From NCBI RefSeq assembly GCF_002796605.1, contig NZ_CP024923.1, positions 4,595,501-4,659,500 of the forward strand: a stretch of DNA of 64,000 nt. The letters are read 5' to 3'. Positions within the stretch are counted from its first letter, which is position 1, and each line of letters starts with the position of its first letter. The notes below the pieces were generated by a model. It ran no database searches, was not told where the DNA came from, and saw nothing but the letters and a program-made list of their open reading frames with translations. The DNA comes from Sphingomonas psychrotolerans (GTDB lineage Bacteria; Pseudomonadota; Alphaproteobacteria; Sphingomonadales; Sphingomonadaceae). Of the stretch, positions 8,768 to 20,342 are shown one piece after another. The translations under genes and the position numbers were made by a program.

Positions 8768-8938
8768 CTACGCAGCCGCGCGTTCCGAATTGATGATCTC
8801 ACGCGCGAACGGCACGCATTGCCCGCATTTGGGGCTGCGTCCGAGCGCGCGATAGGCCTGGCAGGCGCTGGTCGCGCCACTGCGTGCCGCTTCGCGCACA
8901 TCGTGTTCCCGGATTGCATTGCAAACGCAGACGACCAT
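8768..8938 (-). CDS. bfd: bacterioferritin-associated ferredoxin
   Basis: A 56-residue Bfd, the small [2Fe-2S] protein that docks on bacterioferritin and passes it electrons to release stored iron. The four cluster cysteines are visible as CVC near residues 4-6 and CGQC near residues 38-41. The start MVVCVCNAIRE fits the family length. It lies upstream of bfr on the same strand, behind a Fur-like site at 8975-8993, suggesting induction when iron is low. Confidence 0.93.
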   Translation of the reverse strand: MVVCVCNAIREHDVREAARSGATSACQAYRALGRSPKCGQCVPFAREIINSERAAA

Positions 8939-8974
8939 CGCACCCTCACGCTTCGATTGCAGGGATGTACGGCT

Positions 8975-8993
8975 AATGAGACCGATTCGCAAG
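8975..8993 (-). promoter_or_regulatory. candidate Fur-type iron operator upstream of bfd
   Basis: The minus-strand sequence CTTGCGAATCGGTCTCATT lies 37 nt before the bfd start. It shares TGCGA-N-TC-N2-TCTCA-N-T with a site upstream of the siderophore receptor gene (56708-56726). A second small palindrome, TGCGA-N5-TCGCA, is next to it at 8999-9013. Iron control of both genes is expected from their functions. The operator identity is inferred from similarity only. Confidence 0.45.
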
Positions 8994-9014
8994 GGTATTG
9001 CGAGGCATTCGCAG

Positions 9015-10280
9015 TTATACGGAGGCTGCACCGCGAAAGCTCTGCCATCGTCCCCGCGCGAGGCTGCGCCAAACCCATTCGAGCGGCCCGAATCGGAAGC
9101 GGGCGAGCCACGGCTTCGACCACAGCAATATCATCGCCCAGATCGCCAGCACCACCGGATAGAGCTGCCAGCGTGACAGATGCCCGAACCAGCCGAGGCC
9201 GTAGCCGTAGAACAAGCTGGTGCAGATCAGGCTGGTCGCGAGATAGTTGGTGAACGCCATCCGTCCCGCTGCCGCCAGCCGTTCGGTGAACGTGCCGCCG
9301 GGCCTGGCGAGCAACAGGATCAGGCAGGCCCAGCCGACGATCATCGGCGGGCGTAGCGGCACGGTGAGCACCCAGACCAGCACTACCGGAAGCAGGTTGA
9401 ACTGCTCCCGCACGAGATAGAAAGCGAGGCCGACGAAAGCGGGCAGGGCGACGCCCCAGCAGATCAGCAGCCATCGCCGGTAGCGGTAGCGCGGCCATTC
9501 GCCGCGCAGCAACCCGCTCCTGAACGCCGCCATCCCGAACAGCATATAGGCCAATGTCTCCGGGCCATAGAACCAGAGCAGGATCAGCGGCGTACCCACA
9601 TGCTCTCCGAGGCGCACCCCGACGATACTGCGATAGTCGCCGCGATATAGCGCCAGCTCGCGTGCCAGATCGGCTGCCGAAGGCACGCCCATGCTCCGCG
9701 CGAAGCCTTGCAGGTCGCGTGCATACTCCGCTGCCTGCGCCGGACCGGACGCACAGCATTGGAGGTGATGGACCATCAGCGGGATCGTGGCGAACAGCAC
9801 CGTGCTGGCGGCGACGAGCATCACGCCCAGTACCAGCATCCGCCCGGTTGGCAGATTGCGCAGCGCAAAGGCGGCCATCCCCACCAAAGCATAATGGGTG
9901 AGGATGTCGCCGTGCCAGATCAGCCAGAGATGCGCGAGCCCGAAGGCGAGCAGCCACAGCATCCGCCGGTAATGGACCTTGGCCGCGTTTTCCCCACTCG
10001 CCTCCGCGCGCTCGATCACGAGCAGCATCGAGGCGCCGAACAGGAACGAGAACAGCCCGCGCATCTTGCCGTCGAAGAGCACGAAATTGACCAACCACGC
10101 CGCCAGATCGGCGCCGTGCCAGCCGCCATAAGCGCGCGGGTTGAGATAGGCGGCCTCGGGCAGGCCGAAGCTGACGATATTGAGCAGCAGGATGCCGAGC
10201 ACTGCGACGCCGCGGACCACGTCCAGCGCGGGGAGGCGGCCCGGGCCGCGCGCATCGTGGGGGGGCGGGGCCGCATCCAT
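9015..10280 (-). CDS. DUF418-domain membrane protein
   Basis: A 421-residue polytopic membrane protein. LPALDVVRGVAVLGILLLNI at the N-terminus and FLFGASMLLVIER after it are typical of the DUF418/heparan-acetyltransferase-like family, as is the C-terminal FGPLEWVWRSL. About ten membrane helices are apparent. The biochemical role of DUF418 proteins is unknown; some are linked to acyl transfer across the membrane. I start at the ATG at 10280 (MDAAPPPHDARG) because upstream in-frame codons overlap the nitroreductase gene. Confidence 0.88.
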   Translation of the reverse strand: MDAAPPPHDARGPGRLPALDVVRGVAVLGILLLNIVSFGLPEAAYLNPRAYGGWHGADLAAWLVNFVLFDGKMRGLFSFLFGASMLLVIERAEASGENAAKVHYRRMLWLLAFGLAHLWLIWHGDILTHYALVGMAAFALRNLPTGRMLVLGVMLVAASTVLFATIPLMVHHLQCCASGPAQAAEYARDLQGFARSMGVPSAADLARELALYRGDYRSIVGVRLGEHVGTPLILLWFYGPETLAYMLFGMAAFRSGLLRGEWPRYRYRRWLLICWGVALPAFVGLAFYLVREQFNLLPVVLVWVLTVPLRPPMIVGWACLILLLARPGGTFTERLAAAGRMAFTNYLATSLICTSLFYGYGLGWFGHLSRWQLYPVVLAIWAMILLWSKPWLARFRFGPLEWVWRSLARGRWQSFRGAASV

Positions 10281-10290
10281 GCGGCCAGCG

Positions 10291-10983
10291 CTACAGCCAG
10301 CTGGCGATCTGCTCCAGCGTCTTCTTGTCGAGCGCGTGTGCCGGAATGACGGCATCGGGCGCGGCATGGCCGGCGACGATCACCATCAGCGGCTTTTCAT
10401 GATCGGGCCGGCGGCACACCCGGTTGAGGAAGCGCATCGGATTGGGCGTGTGGACGAGCGTGGCGATCCCCGCCTGGTGCAGCGTCGCCAGCAGCAGCCC
10501 GCAGGCGAGGCCGACGCTCTCGGTGACATAGTAATTCTGCTTGAGGTCGTCCAGATCGGGTCCGCCGCGGCGCTGGGCGAAGACGACGATCAGCCAAGGC
10601 GCGGTCTCGAGATACGGCTTGTCGGCGCCGGTGCCGAGCGGAACCAGCGCGTCGAGCCACTCGCTCCCGGCGCGGCCGTCGTAAAAGGCGCGCTCCTCTT
10701 CCTCGGCGGCGATGCGAATCGCGCATTTCGCTTCGGGAGAAGAGACCACGCAGAAGTGCCAGGGCTGGCGGTTGGCGCCGTTCGGGGCGGAGCCGGCCGT
10801 GGCCAGTGCCGCCTCGATTATTTCGCGTGGCACCGGCTCTTCGCTGAACGCGCGGCAGCTGCGGCGCGACTGCATCGAGGCGTTGAACGCCCGGGCGCGG
10901 GCAATGCGTTCGGCATCTGTCAGGTTGGGATATGGCTGCCAAGGCAGCACCTCACGGTCGAACATATTCCAGATCGTGCACAA
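10291..10983 (-). CDS. nitroreductase-family flavoprotein
   Basis: A 230-residue FMN-dependent NAD(P)H oxidoreductase of the nitroreductase fold. RRSCRAFSEEPVP followed by IIEAALATAGSAPNGANRQPWHF is the FMN-binding N-terminal signature, and the YYVTESVGLACGLLLATLHQ helix is also typical. The closest subfamily by eye is the iodotyrosine-deiodinase/BluB-like group. It lies 10 nt upstream of the DUF418 gene, so the two are probably one transcript. The natural substrate is unknown. Confidence 0.88.
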   Translation of the reverse strand: MCTIWNMFDREVLPWQPYPNLTDAERIARARAFNASMQSRRSCRAFSEEPVPREIIEAALATAGSAPNGANRQPWHFCVVSSPEAKCAIRIAAEEEERAFYDGRAGSEWLDALVPLGTGADKPYLETAPWLIVVFAQRRGGPDLDDLKQNYYVTESVGLACGLLLATLHQAGIATLVHTPNPMRFLNRVCRRPDHEKPLMVIVAGHAAPDAVIPAHALDKKTLEQIASWL

Positions 10984-11002
10984 TCCCTTTTAGAAAAGCC
11001 AG

Positions 11003-11428
11003 TCAGCTGTTTTCCGGAGGGTCGCGTTTTTCCTTTCGTATCACGAGCTTGAGGGCCGACCATGTGTCGTCGACGGCGCACACCTTGGTGTCTACAAGCC
11101 CGGTCGGTAACGCTACGGCACGCACGACATCCTCGGTGATATCGGTCTCCACTTTCGCCGCCTTTTTTGGCCACGAAATCCAGATGAAGCCGTTCTGCGC
11201 CATCACCGGCCGCAATGCAGCGAGCTCGCGTTCCAGTCTGGCACGCTCGGTGACGAAAAGATGCGCGCATTGGAGCCCGTCCGACGCGGTCGTCTGCTCC
11301 TCGATTTCCGCGCCTTCGGGGTCGATCGTCGTGCGCACGCTCCCCGGCATGTTGTGGAACCAGCAACGCATGCCGCGCTTGAGCCCGAGCTTGTCGGCGA
11401 GCGACGTTTCGGAATAGCCAGCATTCAT
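11003..11428 (-). CDS. DUF3052-family protein
   Basis: A 141-residue protein whose start MNAGYSETSLADKLGLKRGM and ending WSALKLVIRKEKR match the DUF3052 pattern (AGYS...LAxKLGIK...LKxVxRKE). The central region has FIWISWPKK, a conserved family feature. No catalytic role is known. The true gene is the distal 426 nt of a longer open frame that mostly shadows purL; the ATG at 11428 gives the natural N-terminus. Confidence 0.82.
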   Translation of the reverse strand: MNAGYSETSLADKLGLKRGMRCWFHNMPGSVRTTIDPEGAEIEEQTTASDGLQCAHLFVTERARLERELAALRPVMAQNGFIWISWPKKAAKVETDITEDVVRAVALPTGLVDTKVCAVDDTWSALKLVIRKEKRDPPENS

Positions 11429-11499
11429 CAGGACGCCCTCCGGAAGGGGCACCTTAGCTGCAATTCTGTGCAGGGAAAGCCCCCCGCAATCGAGCGGCC

Positions 11500-13719
<2,220 letters not shown>

Positions 13720-13800
13720 GCCGCGGGGCTTTAGCGGGGGTATCGCGGTTCGTCATCCCCGGTGTGATCTTGCATGCTGCGTTCGCGGTGGCCGATCCAG

Positions 13801-14243
13801 TCAGTCCTTGCACACCGGAACCAGAACCATCGTCATGGGCGCCCCGCCGAAGTTCGGGATCATCCGATTCTCCACGCCGACATTCTTGCAGGTCTTGCCC
13901 TGGCGGTTGCGCAGAGGCGGCTTGCCGTCGGGCTTTTCGCCGCAGCGGGCTGGCTACCTTCCGCTGCCAGGGGCGGGCACACCCCCTCGGCGACGAGCTG
14001 CCTGCGGAAGCGGTTTCCTTCCTCCATAGCCCAGGCATTCGCCTTCGCCTCGCCCTCGTCGCTTTTCCGACGGTTATACTCGCTGATCATGCGCCGCTTC
14101 GCCGCCGGACAGAGCGCATCCATCGAACAGGGGCGCGACCCGCGCTGGATGTCGCGGGCGGGACCGGTGTCCACAGCGTTCTCGGAGGTCATGTTCGCCG
14201 ACGCGCCGAGGACGAGAAGCGCAAACAGCAGATCCGGTAGCAT
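13801..14243 (-). pseudogene. small secreted Cys-containing protein, interrupted by one frameshift
   Basis: The first part begins with a signal peptide (MLPDLLFALLVLGASANMTS) and runs through RRQLVAEGVCPPLAAEGSQ. From about 13936-13960 the natural continuation is in a different frame: a Cys, GEKPDGKPPLRNRQGKTCKN, then VGVENRMIPNFGGAPMTMV to a stop at 13801-13803. In the first frame the protein instead drifts into Arg/Ala-rich residues and stops at 13860. One missing base near the CCCGCTGCGG run explains the break. It could be a real mutation or a sequencing error. The function is unknown. Confidence 0.6.
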
Positions 14244-14372
14244 GCGCGGTCCCTGGTATGAGGCGCCGAGGCGTTCCGACCAGTCTCGCCACCCGGCGTT
14301 CGGGAATCAATCGCTGCGGCTGCAGCGGGCGCGCAGAGGGCACAGCTCGGCGCGATCAGGGCGGCAGGTCCG

Positions 14373-15827
14373 CTACTGCGGCTTGCGCAGCCACCGGAAC
14401 AGCCCGCCGCCGGCGATCGGCTCGAACAGATCCTCGGGGTTCTCGGGATCGAGCACCTCGTGATCGGCGAGCCACGCGGTCACGCCCTCGAGATCGGGGA
14501 CTTCGTATGGCCGCAGCGTCTTGCTGCCGCGCTGGCGCAGTCGCTCGATCGCCGCGATCAGCGACTCGCTCTCGATCGCTTCTGCGACCTCCTCGGGGGT
14601 GCAGCCGAGATGCTCCGCCAGCAGGCCGTTGCGGATCGAGACGATATGACCGCGCTTCGCCGCCTCCGCCGGCCCCGCCTCGATCGTCACGTCGCACTCG
14701 GTATCGAGCCGCAGCGAGCGATTGTTGAAGTTGGACGAGCCGACTCGCAGCACCAGATCGTCGATCACCAATATCTTGGCGTGGACATAGATCGGCGCGC
14801 CGCCCGCAGTGAACGGGTGGTAGATCCGCAGCCGGCCATGCGTGTCGCGCCTGCGCAGCGCCTCGACCAGCCGGGCGCGCGCCGTGTCCATCGCGACTTG
14901 CTCGAGCCAGCCATCGGCCTGTTCGGGATTGACGATGACGATCTCGGGGCCGTCGGGCTCGTCGAGGCGTCTTGCAATCGCCTCGGCGATGCGGCGCGAG
15001 GCGAAATATTGGCTCTCGGCATAGATCCATTGCTCGGCGCGGGCGATCAGGTCGAGATAGAGCTGCTCGATCTCATGGACGGCTTCGACTCCCTTCATCT
15101 CGGGTTGGGTGCGCGAGATCGCCGCGGGCACGTCCGTGAAATGCGGCGTCAGGATTTCGGGCCAGCACGCCGCGCGGGCGGGCGGCGGGGCGATCGGCTT
15201 GCCGCCCGACAATTCCCAACGTTCGCGGCAGAGCTCGCCCAGCGCCCGCGCCACCGGACCCTGCAGCGCCGTGGAAGCGTCATGCCACGGCATATAGGTC
15301 GCGCCATCCGGGTCGACGCGGCCGGGCTCGTCGTCGCGATGCCCGCGCGTGTCCCAGCGCTTGTTGGTCATGTCGATGCCGCCACAGAAAGCGAGGCAAT
15401 CGTCGATCACGACGATCTTCTGGTGATGCGACGCACCCGGCGGGTGGCTGCTGTCGAGCCGTGGATGGATGCGCGGATGGAGCATCCAGCGCATCGTGGT
15501 GCTCAAGGTCCTGGGTCGCAAATAGGTCTTCAGCGCGCCGACATCCCAGCGCAGCAGATAGATTTCGAGCTCCGGATTGCGCCGGGCGAGCCAGGTGATG
15601 AACGGTCCGACCTGCTCGGGCGCGTCCGGCGCAGCATCCGAAGCCTCCGCCAGCCGGATTCGCGCGTCGAAGTCCCAGCCGATCAGCAGAATCTGGCGCT
15701 TCGCCTCCAGCATCGCATCGCGCGCGGCGCGGAAATAATCCTCGGCATCGACGATCACCGACACGCGGTCGGCATGCTCGACGCGCCACGCATTATGGCC
15801 GGGGCGGACCACGTTGCCGGCCGTCAC
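14373..15827 (-). CDS. phospholipase D-family protein
   Basis: A 484-residue protein with two HKD phosphodiesterase motifs: HQKIVVIDD (His135, Lys137) and HAKILVIDD (His349, Lys351), the second followed by GSSNFNNRS. There is no signal peptide or membrane helix, which differs from cardiolipin synthases. A cytoplasmic phosphatidyl-hydrolase or transferase is more likely. The ORF overlaps the stop of the arsC-like gene, so both are in the aroQ-accB-accC transcript direction. Confidence 0.9.
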   Translation of the reverse strand: MTAGNVVRPGHNAWRVEHADRVSVIVDAEDYFRAARDAMLEAKRQILLIGWDFDARIRLAEASDAAPDAPEQVGPFITWLARRNPELEIYLLRWDVGALKTYLRPRTLSTTMRWMLHPRIHPRLDSSHPPGASHHQKIVVIDDCLAFCGGIDMTNKRWDTRGHRDDEPGRVDPDGATYMPWHDASTALQGPVARALGELCRERWELSGGKPIAPPPARAACWPEILTPHFTDVPAAISRTQPEMKGVEAVHEIEQLYLDLIARAEQWIYAESQYFASRRIAEAIARRLDEPDGPEIVIVNPEQADGWLEQVAMDTARARLVEALRRRDTHGRLRIYHPFTAGGAPIYVHAKILVIDDLVLRVGSSNFNNRSLRLDTECDVTIEAGPAEAAKRGHIVSIRNGLLAEHLGCTPEEVAEAIESESLIAAIERLRQRGSKTLRPYEVPDLEGVTAWLADHEVLDPENPEDLFEPIAGGGLFRWLRKPQ

Positions 15828-16159
15828 AGGATCTCGCGCACCTTCTCCGGTGGTCGGCCGAGCCGAACGCCCTTTTCGGTTTCGACCAGCGGGCGTTCGA
15901 TCAGCAGCGGATCGACCATCATCGCATCGAGGATGGTATCGCCGTCGGCGGACTTGAGCGGCTTGGCGCCATCCTCGGCGATCCGCAGCCCGGCGCGCGG
16001 GCTGATCCCGGCGCGGGCATAGAGCGCTGCCAGCTTCGCGCGCGAGGGCGGGGTCTTGAGATATTCGACCACCTCGACCTCGGCGCCGGCCTCCTGCAGG
16101 ATCGCCAGCGCCTCGCGCGATTTCGAGCAGCGCGGATTGTGGTAGATCGTGGCTTTCAC
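15824..16159 (-). CDS. arsC: arsenate reductase (glutaredoxin type)
   Basis: A 111-residue ArsC with the reactive Cys in [15 protein letters not shown] (about residue 11) and the [20 protein letters not shown] segment that supplies the basic residues around the anion site. It would reduce arsenate to arsenite with glutathione and glutaredoxin. I chose the GTG at 16159 because it overlaps the accC stop as GTGA. No arsenite exporter or ArsR is nearby, so a housekeeping role is possible. Confidence 0.88.
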   Translation of the reverse strand: MKATIYHNPRCSKSREALAILQEAGAEVEVVEYLKTPPSRAKLAALYARAGISPRAGLRIAEDGAKPLKSADGDTILDAMMVDPLLIERPLVETEKGVRLGRPPEKVREIL

Positions 16160-17508
16160 GCTTCCTGCTTCGCCAGCCACTCTTCGAGCCACTTGATCGT
16201 GTACGCGCCCTGCTGGAATTCGGGGTCGTCGAGCAAAGCCTGATGGAGCGGGATGGTGGTCTTCATGCCGCTGATCACGAACTCCTCGAGCGCGCGGCGC
16301 AGCCGCATCAGGCAGCGTTCGCGCGTCGAGCCATAGACGATCAGCTTGGCGATCATGCTGTCGTAATAAGGCGGCACCTTATAGCCGGCGTAGAGCCCCG
16401 AATCGACGCGGACGTGCATCCCGCCGGGGGCGTGGAACTGCTGCACGGTGCCCGGTGATGGCGCGAAGGTGCGCGGATCCTCGGCGTTGATCCGGCATTC
16501 GATCGCGTGGCCGCGAAACTGGATCTGGTGTTGCTCGCACGACAGGCCATGGCCTTCCGCCACGCGGATCTGCTCGCGGACCAGATCGAGCCCGGTGATC
16601 ATCTCGGTCACCGGATGCTCGACCTGCAGCCGGGTGTTCATCTCGATGAAGTAGAACTCGCCATTCTCCCACAGGAACTCGATCGTCCCCGCGCCGCGAT
16701 AGCCCATATCGGCCATCGCCTTGGCGCAGACGCCGCCGATCCGCTCGCGATCGGCCTGGCCGAGCACCGGGGAGGGGGCTTCCTCGAGCACCTTCTGGTG
16801 ACGGCGCTGGAGCGAGCAGTCGCGCTCGCCGAGATGGACGGCATTGCCGTTGCCGTCGCCGAACACCTGGATCTCGATATGGCGCGGATTGCCGAGATAT
16901 TTCTCGAGATAGACGGTGGCGTCGCCGAACGCGGCCTTCGCCTCGCTGCCCGCCTGTTGCATCAAGGTCTCGAGCTGGTCCTCGGACGTGCACACCTTCA
17001 TGCCGCGCCCGCCGCCGCCGGAAGCCGCCTTGATGATCACCGGATAGCCGGCCTTGGCCGCGATTTCCTTGGCTTCGGCCAGATCGCTGATCGCGCCGTC
17101 CGAGCCCGGGACGAGCGGCAGGCCGAGCGCGCCCGCGGTGCGCTTGGCCTCGATCTTGTCGCCCATCGTGCGGATATGCTCGGGCTTTGGCCCGACGAAG
17201 ATGATCCCGTGCGCTTCGACGATCTCGGCGAACTGGGCGTTCTCCGAGAGGAAGCCGTACCCCGGGTGGATCGCGTCGGCGCCCGAGATTTCGGCGGCCG
17301 AGATGATGTTGGGGATGTTGAGATAGCTCTCGGTCGCGCTCGGCGGCCCGATGCAGATCGCCTCATCGGCGAGACGGACGTGCATCGCGTCCGAGTCGGC
17401 GGTCGAGTGCACCGCGACGGTCTTGATCCCCATCTCGTGACAGGCACGGTGGATGCGCAGCGCGATCTCGCCGCGATTGGCGATCAGCAGCTTCTTGATT
17501 TCGGCCAT
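16156..17508 (-). CDS. accC: acetyl-CoA carboxylase biotin carboxylase subunit
   Basis: A 450-residue ATP-grasp enzyme that carboxylates biotin on AccB, the first half-reaction of fatty acid synthesis. Signatures are [15 protein letters not shown] at the N-terminus, [23 protein letters not shown] and [14 protein letters not shown]. It lies two bases downstream of accB, the usual pairing. Confidence 0.98.
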   Translation of the reverse strand: MAEIKKLLIANRGEIALRIHRACHEMGIKTVAVHSTADSDAMHVRLADEAICIGPPSATESYLNIPNIISAAEISGADAIHPGYGFLSENAQFAEIVEAHGIIFVGPKPEHIRTMGDKIEAKRTAGALGLPLVPGSDGAISDLAEAKEIAAKAGYPVIIKAASGGGGRGMKVCTSEDQLETLMQQAGSEAKAAFGDATVYLEKYLGNPRHIEIQVFGDGNGNAVHLGERDCSLQRRHQKVLEEAPSPVLGQADRERIGGVCAKAMADMGYRGAGTIEFLWENGEFYFIEMNTRLQVEHPVTEMITGLDLVREQIRVAEGHGLSCEQHQIQFRGHAIECRINAEDPRTFAPSPGTVQQFHAPGGMHVRVDSGLYAGYKVPPYYDSMIAKLIVYGSTRERCLMRLRRALEEFVISGMKTTIPLHQALLDDPEFQQGAYTIKWLEEWLAKQEA

Positions 17509-17510
17509 GC

Positions 17511-17981
17511 TTACTCGACGACCACGAGCGGCTGATCGAACTCGACCGGCTGGCCGTTCTCGATCAGGATCGCCTTGACCGTGCCCGCGGCGGGCGCGTG
17601 AATCGCGTTCATCACCTTCATCGCCTCGATGATCAGCAGCGTATCGCCAGCGGCGACCTTGTCGCCCACCGAAACGAAGTGCTTCGCCTCGGGATTGGGC
17701 TTGAGATAGGCCGTGCCGACCATCGGCGACTTGACTGCGTTCACTGCGGCGGCAGGCGCCGGGGCGCCCACGTCAGCGGCCGGCGCGGCTGCGGCGGGCG
17801 CGGCGGCCGGTGGGGCATATTGCATCGCCGGCGCGGCCGTCACCGTCCGTGCCACGCGCACGCGGCGTTCGCCGTCTTCTACTTCGATTTCGGTAAGCTG
17901 CGTCTCGTCGAGCACGGCGGCGAGCTGGCGAACCAGCTCGATATCGACATGCATCGCCCCTTGTTTGGTATCTTCGGCCAT
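17511..17981 (-). CDS. accB: acetyl-CoA carboxylase biotin carboxyl carrier protein
   Basis: A 156-residue carrier protein. An Ala/Pro-rich linker (about residues 50-80) separates the N-terminal part from the biotinyl domain, which carries the biotin-accepting Lys122 in [11 protein letters not shown]. It delivers carboxybiotin from AccC to the carboxyltransferase. It sits directly upstream of accC and 35 nt downstream of aroQ, suggesting one aroQ-accB-accC operon. Confidence 0.97.
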   Translation of the reverse strand: MAEDTKQGAMHVDIELVRQLAAVLDETQLTEIEVEDGERRVRVARTVTAAPAMQYAPPAAAPAAAAPAADVGAPAPAAAVNAVKSPMVGTAYLKPNPEAKHFVSVGDKVAAGDTLLIIEAMKVMNAIHAPAAGTVKAILIENGQPVEFDQPLVVVE

Positions 17982-18016
17982 TGCGACCCTTTTATCCGAT
18001 GAAACGCGGGCTCATG

Positions 18017-18451
18017 TCAGAGACGCGCCGCGGCTTCAAGCGCAAGCATGTACGACAGCGCGCCGAAGCCCGCGATGGTTCCGCGCGCGGCACGACCGAC
18101 ATAGCTGGTGTGTCGGAAGTCCTCGCGCGCATGCGGGTTGGAAAGATGAACCTCGATCACCGGCGTCGTGACGCTCTTGACGGCATCGTGCAACGCGATC
18201 GAAGTGTGCGTGTAGCCACCCGGATTGAGGATGACGGCCTTGGCGCCCCGGGCCTGCGCTTCGTGGAGCCAGTCGATGAGGTGCCCCTCATGGTTCGACT
18301 GGCGCAGGTCGATCTCGAGATCGAGCTCTTTCGCGCGATCTTCCATCCGGCCCGCAATGTCGTCCAGCGTGTCCGAGCCGTAGATCTCCGGCTCGCGCAG
18401 CCCCAGCAGGTTGAGGTTGGGGCCGTTGAGGACGTAGATCGTGTCGGCCAA
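18017..18451 (-). CDS. aroQ: type II 3-dehydroquinate dehydratase
   Basis: A 144-residue dodecameric-type dehydroquinase of the shikimate pathway. Visible signatures are [20 protein letters not shown] with the catalytic Tyr24, [16 protein letters not shown], and [16 protein letters not shown]. It heads the accB-accC transcript, a frequent arrangement in alphaproteobacteria. Confidence 0.97.
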   Translation of the reverse strand: MADTIYVLNGPNLNLLGLREPEIYGSDTLDDIAGRMEDRAKELDLEIDLRQSNHEGHLIDWLHEAQARGAKAVILNPGGYTHTSIALHDAVKSVTTPVIEVHLSNPHAREDFRHTSYVGRAARGTIAGFGALSYMLALEAAARL

Positions 18452-18584
18452 AGCTGGGGTTCCCGTGGATCGTGAGGCTTGGGGCTCCTTAGCGGTTCGT
18501 CACGCGCAGCGCAAAAGGCCGATGCGAACGCGTTGTTAAGGCTGGCCGGCCAGAAGCGGCGTAGCCTCATTCGGGAGCTGCGCC

Positions 18585-19139
18585 ATGATCCTTCCCTTCG
18601 TTTTATCGCTGTTGCTAACCGCGGGCACGCCGTCGCAGCCGGTCGATGTCAGGGGCGTATTGGTGGAACTGACCATCGATGCGGAGGGCGTGACGCGCGC
18701 CTGCAAGACGGTCGAATCAGCCGGGTCGAAGACGATCGACGCCGCAGCTTGTCTGCTGGTGGCGGGCAAAGGCATTGCGTTGCCTGAGGGAACGCTGCCG
18801 GAAAAGGGAGGAGCGGCGATCAAGTGGAAGGTGCGGGCGGCGATGGTGCAGTTCGCACGTGGCGCGTCGCAGCTGGTTACTCCGCCCGAATGGATGATGC
18901 GGAAGGCCTTCATGCGCACCTATCCCGAAGGACAACGCGGCGTGATCCTCGTTGAGGCGCGCGACAAGAAGCGCGGCCTGCTGACCTGCGCGGTGTTCGC
19001 GCCGCGCACGATCTCGCGCTTCGACTCCGCAAGATGCGATCGCGTGCTCTCCGCAGACCCGATGACCGATTCCACCGCAGGCGAGAACCGCCCGGCGCTG
19101 GTGTGGCGAAATGCGGTGGTTGCCGCCGGAGACCTTTGA
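18585..19139 (+). CDS. secreted protein with TonB-C-like domain
   Basis: A 184-residue protein with an N-terminal signal peptide ([19 protein letters not shown]). The first half ([20 protein letters not shown] then [11 protein letters not shown]) resembles the TonB C-terminal fold seen in many sphingomonad paralogues. The second half has two Cys (near residues 137 and 158) that may pair. There is no proline-rich spanner, so it is unlikely to energise a receptor itself. It is followed 41 nt later by thiSG. The function is uncertain. Confidence 0.72.
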   Translation: MILPFVLSLLLTAGTPSQPVDVRGVLVELTIDAEGVTRACKTVESAGSKTIDAAACLLVAGKGIALPEGTLPEKGGAAIKWKVRAAMVQFARGASQLVTPPEWMMRKAFMRTYPEGQRGVILVEARDKKRGLLTCAVFAPRTISRFDSARCDRVLSADPMTDSTAGENRPALVWRNAVVAAGDL

Positions 19140-19180
19140 CAAAGCCGGGTCCGCGCCTAAGTGCCTCGCAGGAGATAGTG

Positions 19181-20188
19181 ATGGCGCATACGGACGGCAC
19201 GGTCAGCATAACAGTCAATGGCGAGCACAAGCGGGTGATCGCTGGCCTCACCATCATCCAGCTCGCCGAGCAGCTCGGGCTGGTGCCCGAGAAGATCGCG
19301 GTCGAGCGCAATCTCGAAGTGGTGCCGCGCTCGACCTTGGGCGAGGTCGTCGTGGCCGACGGCGACGAGCTCGAGATCGTCCATTTCGTTGGGGGTGGCG
19401 ACCATGCCGGCCCGCTTGTCGAGGACAGCTGGAGCGTCGCGGGCCGGACTTTCCGTTCGCGGCTGATCGTGGGCACCGGCAAGTACAAGGATTTCGAGCA
19501 GAACGCCGCGGCGGTCGCAGCGTCGGGCGCGGAGATCGTCACTGTCGCGGTGCGCCGGGTCAACGTCTCCGATCCGGGCGCGCCGATGCTCACCGACTAT
19601 ATCGATCCGAAGAAGATCACCTATCTCCCCAACACCGCGGGCTGCTTCGACGCCGAGTCCGCGATCCGGACGCTGCGACTGGCGCGCGAAGCCGGGGGCT
19701 GGGACCTCGTCAAGCTCGAAGTGCTCGGCGAGGCGCGCACGCTCTATCCCGACATGGTCGAAACGCTGCGCGCGACCGAGATCCTCGCGAACGAAGGCTT
19801 CAAGCCGATGGTCTATTGCGTCGACGATCCGATCGCGGCGAAGCGGCTCGAGGATGTCGGCGCAGTCGCGATCATGCCGCTGGGCGCGCCGATCGGCTCA
19901 GGGCTCGGCATCCAGAACCGGGTGACGATCCGGCTGATCGTCGAGGGCGCCAAGGTGCCGGTGCTGGTCGATGCCGGCGTCGGCGCGGCGTCGGACGCGG
20001 CGGTGGCGATGGAGCTGGGCTGCGACGGCGTGCTGATGAACACCGCGATCGCCGAGGCGAAGGATCCGATCCTGATGGCCGCCGCGATGAAGGCGGCGGT
20101 CGAGGCGGGCCGGCTCTCCTACCGCGCCGGCCGCATGGCCAAACGGCGCTATGCCGATCCGTCGAGCCCGCTGGCGGGGCTGATCTAG
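19181..20188 (+). CDS. thiG: ThiS-ThiG fusion: sulfur carrier and thiazole synthase
   Basis: A 335-residue fusion. Residues about 7-73 are a ThiS beta-grasp domain ([18 protein letters not shown] through [10 protein letters not shown]), and about 80-335 are ThiG ([33 protein letters not shown] and [20 protein letters not shown]). ThiG makes the thiazole ring of thiamine from deoxyxylulose phosphate, dehydroglycine and ThiS thiocarboxylate. In the fusion the ThiS Gly-Gly end at residues 71-73 is internal, not free. AGGAGA lies upstream of the ATG at 19181. No other thi genes are adjacent. Confidence 0.93.
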   Translation: MAHTDGTVSITVNGEHKRVIAGLTIIQLAEQLGLVPEKIAVERNLEVVPRSTLGEVVVADGDELEIVHFVGGGDHAGPLVEDSWSVAGRTFRSRLIVGTGKYKDFEQNAAAVAASGAEIVTVAVRRVNVSDPGAPMLTDYIDPKKITYLPNTAGCFDAESAIRTLRLAREAGGWDLVKLEVLGEARTLYPDMVETLRATEILANEGFKPMVYCVDDPIAAKRLEDVGAVAIMPLGAPIGSGLGIQNRVTIRLIVEGAKVPVLVDAGVGAASDAAVAMELGCDGVLMNTAIAEAKDPILMAAAMKAAVEAGRLSYRAGRMAKRRYADPSSPLAGLI

Positions 20189-20203
20189 CGCCGCGCGCCT
20201 GGT

Positions 20204-20223
20204 GCTCCTGCCTTCGCAGGAGC
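20204..20223 (+). terminator. short hairpin after thiSG, possible terminator
   Basis: An 8-bp stem, GCTCCTGC with GCAGGAGC, around a CTTC loop starts 15 nt after the thiSG stop. It resembles one arm of the repeat at 62460-62537. There is no clear U-run. Confidence 0.45.
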
Positions 20224-20342
20224 GCGATATCTTTTGCGATTGGGTGGTTTGCAAAGCAGACCGGTAGCTAACGCCCACTAGCGGGCATGCGGCGATCCCC
20301 CGGGCCATCCGGAAGACCGGACGTCGGCCAACGAAAGGCCAG

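Noticed and set aside
14460..16022. Plus-strand ORF of 520 codons opposite the phospholipase D gene
   Set aside because: It is the antisense of two recognised genes and lacks any family signature.
18476..18584. Possible TPP riboswitch before the thiSG region
   Set aside because: thiSG follows a coding gene by only 41 nt, and no THI-box core is visible in this gap or that one.
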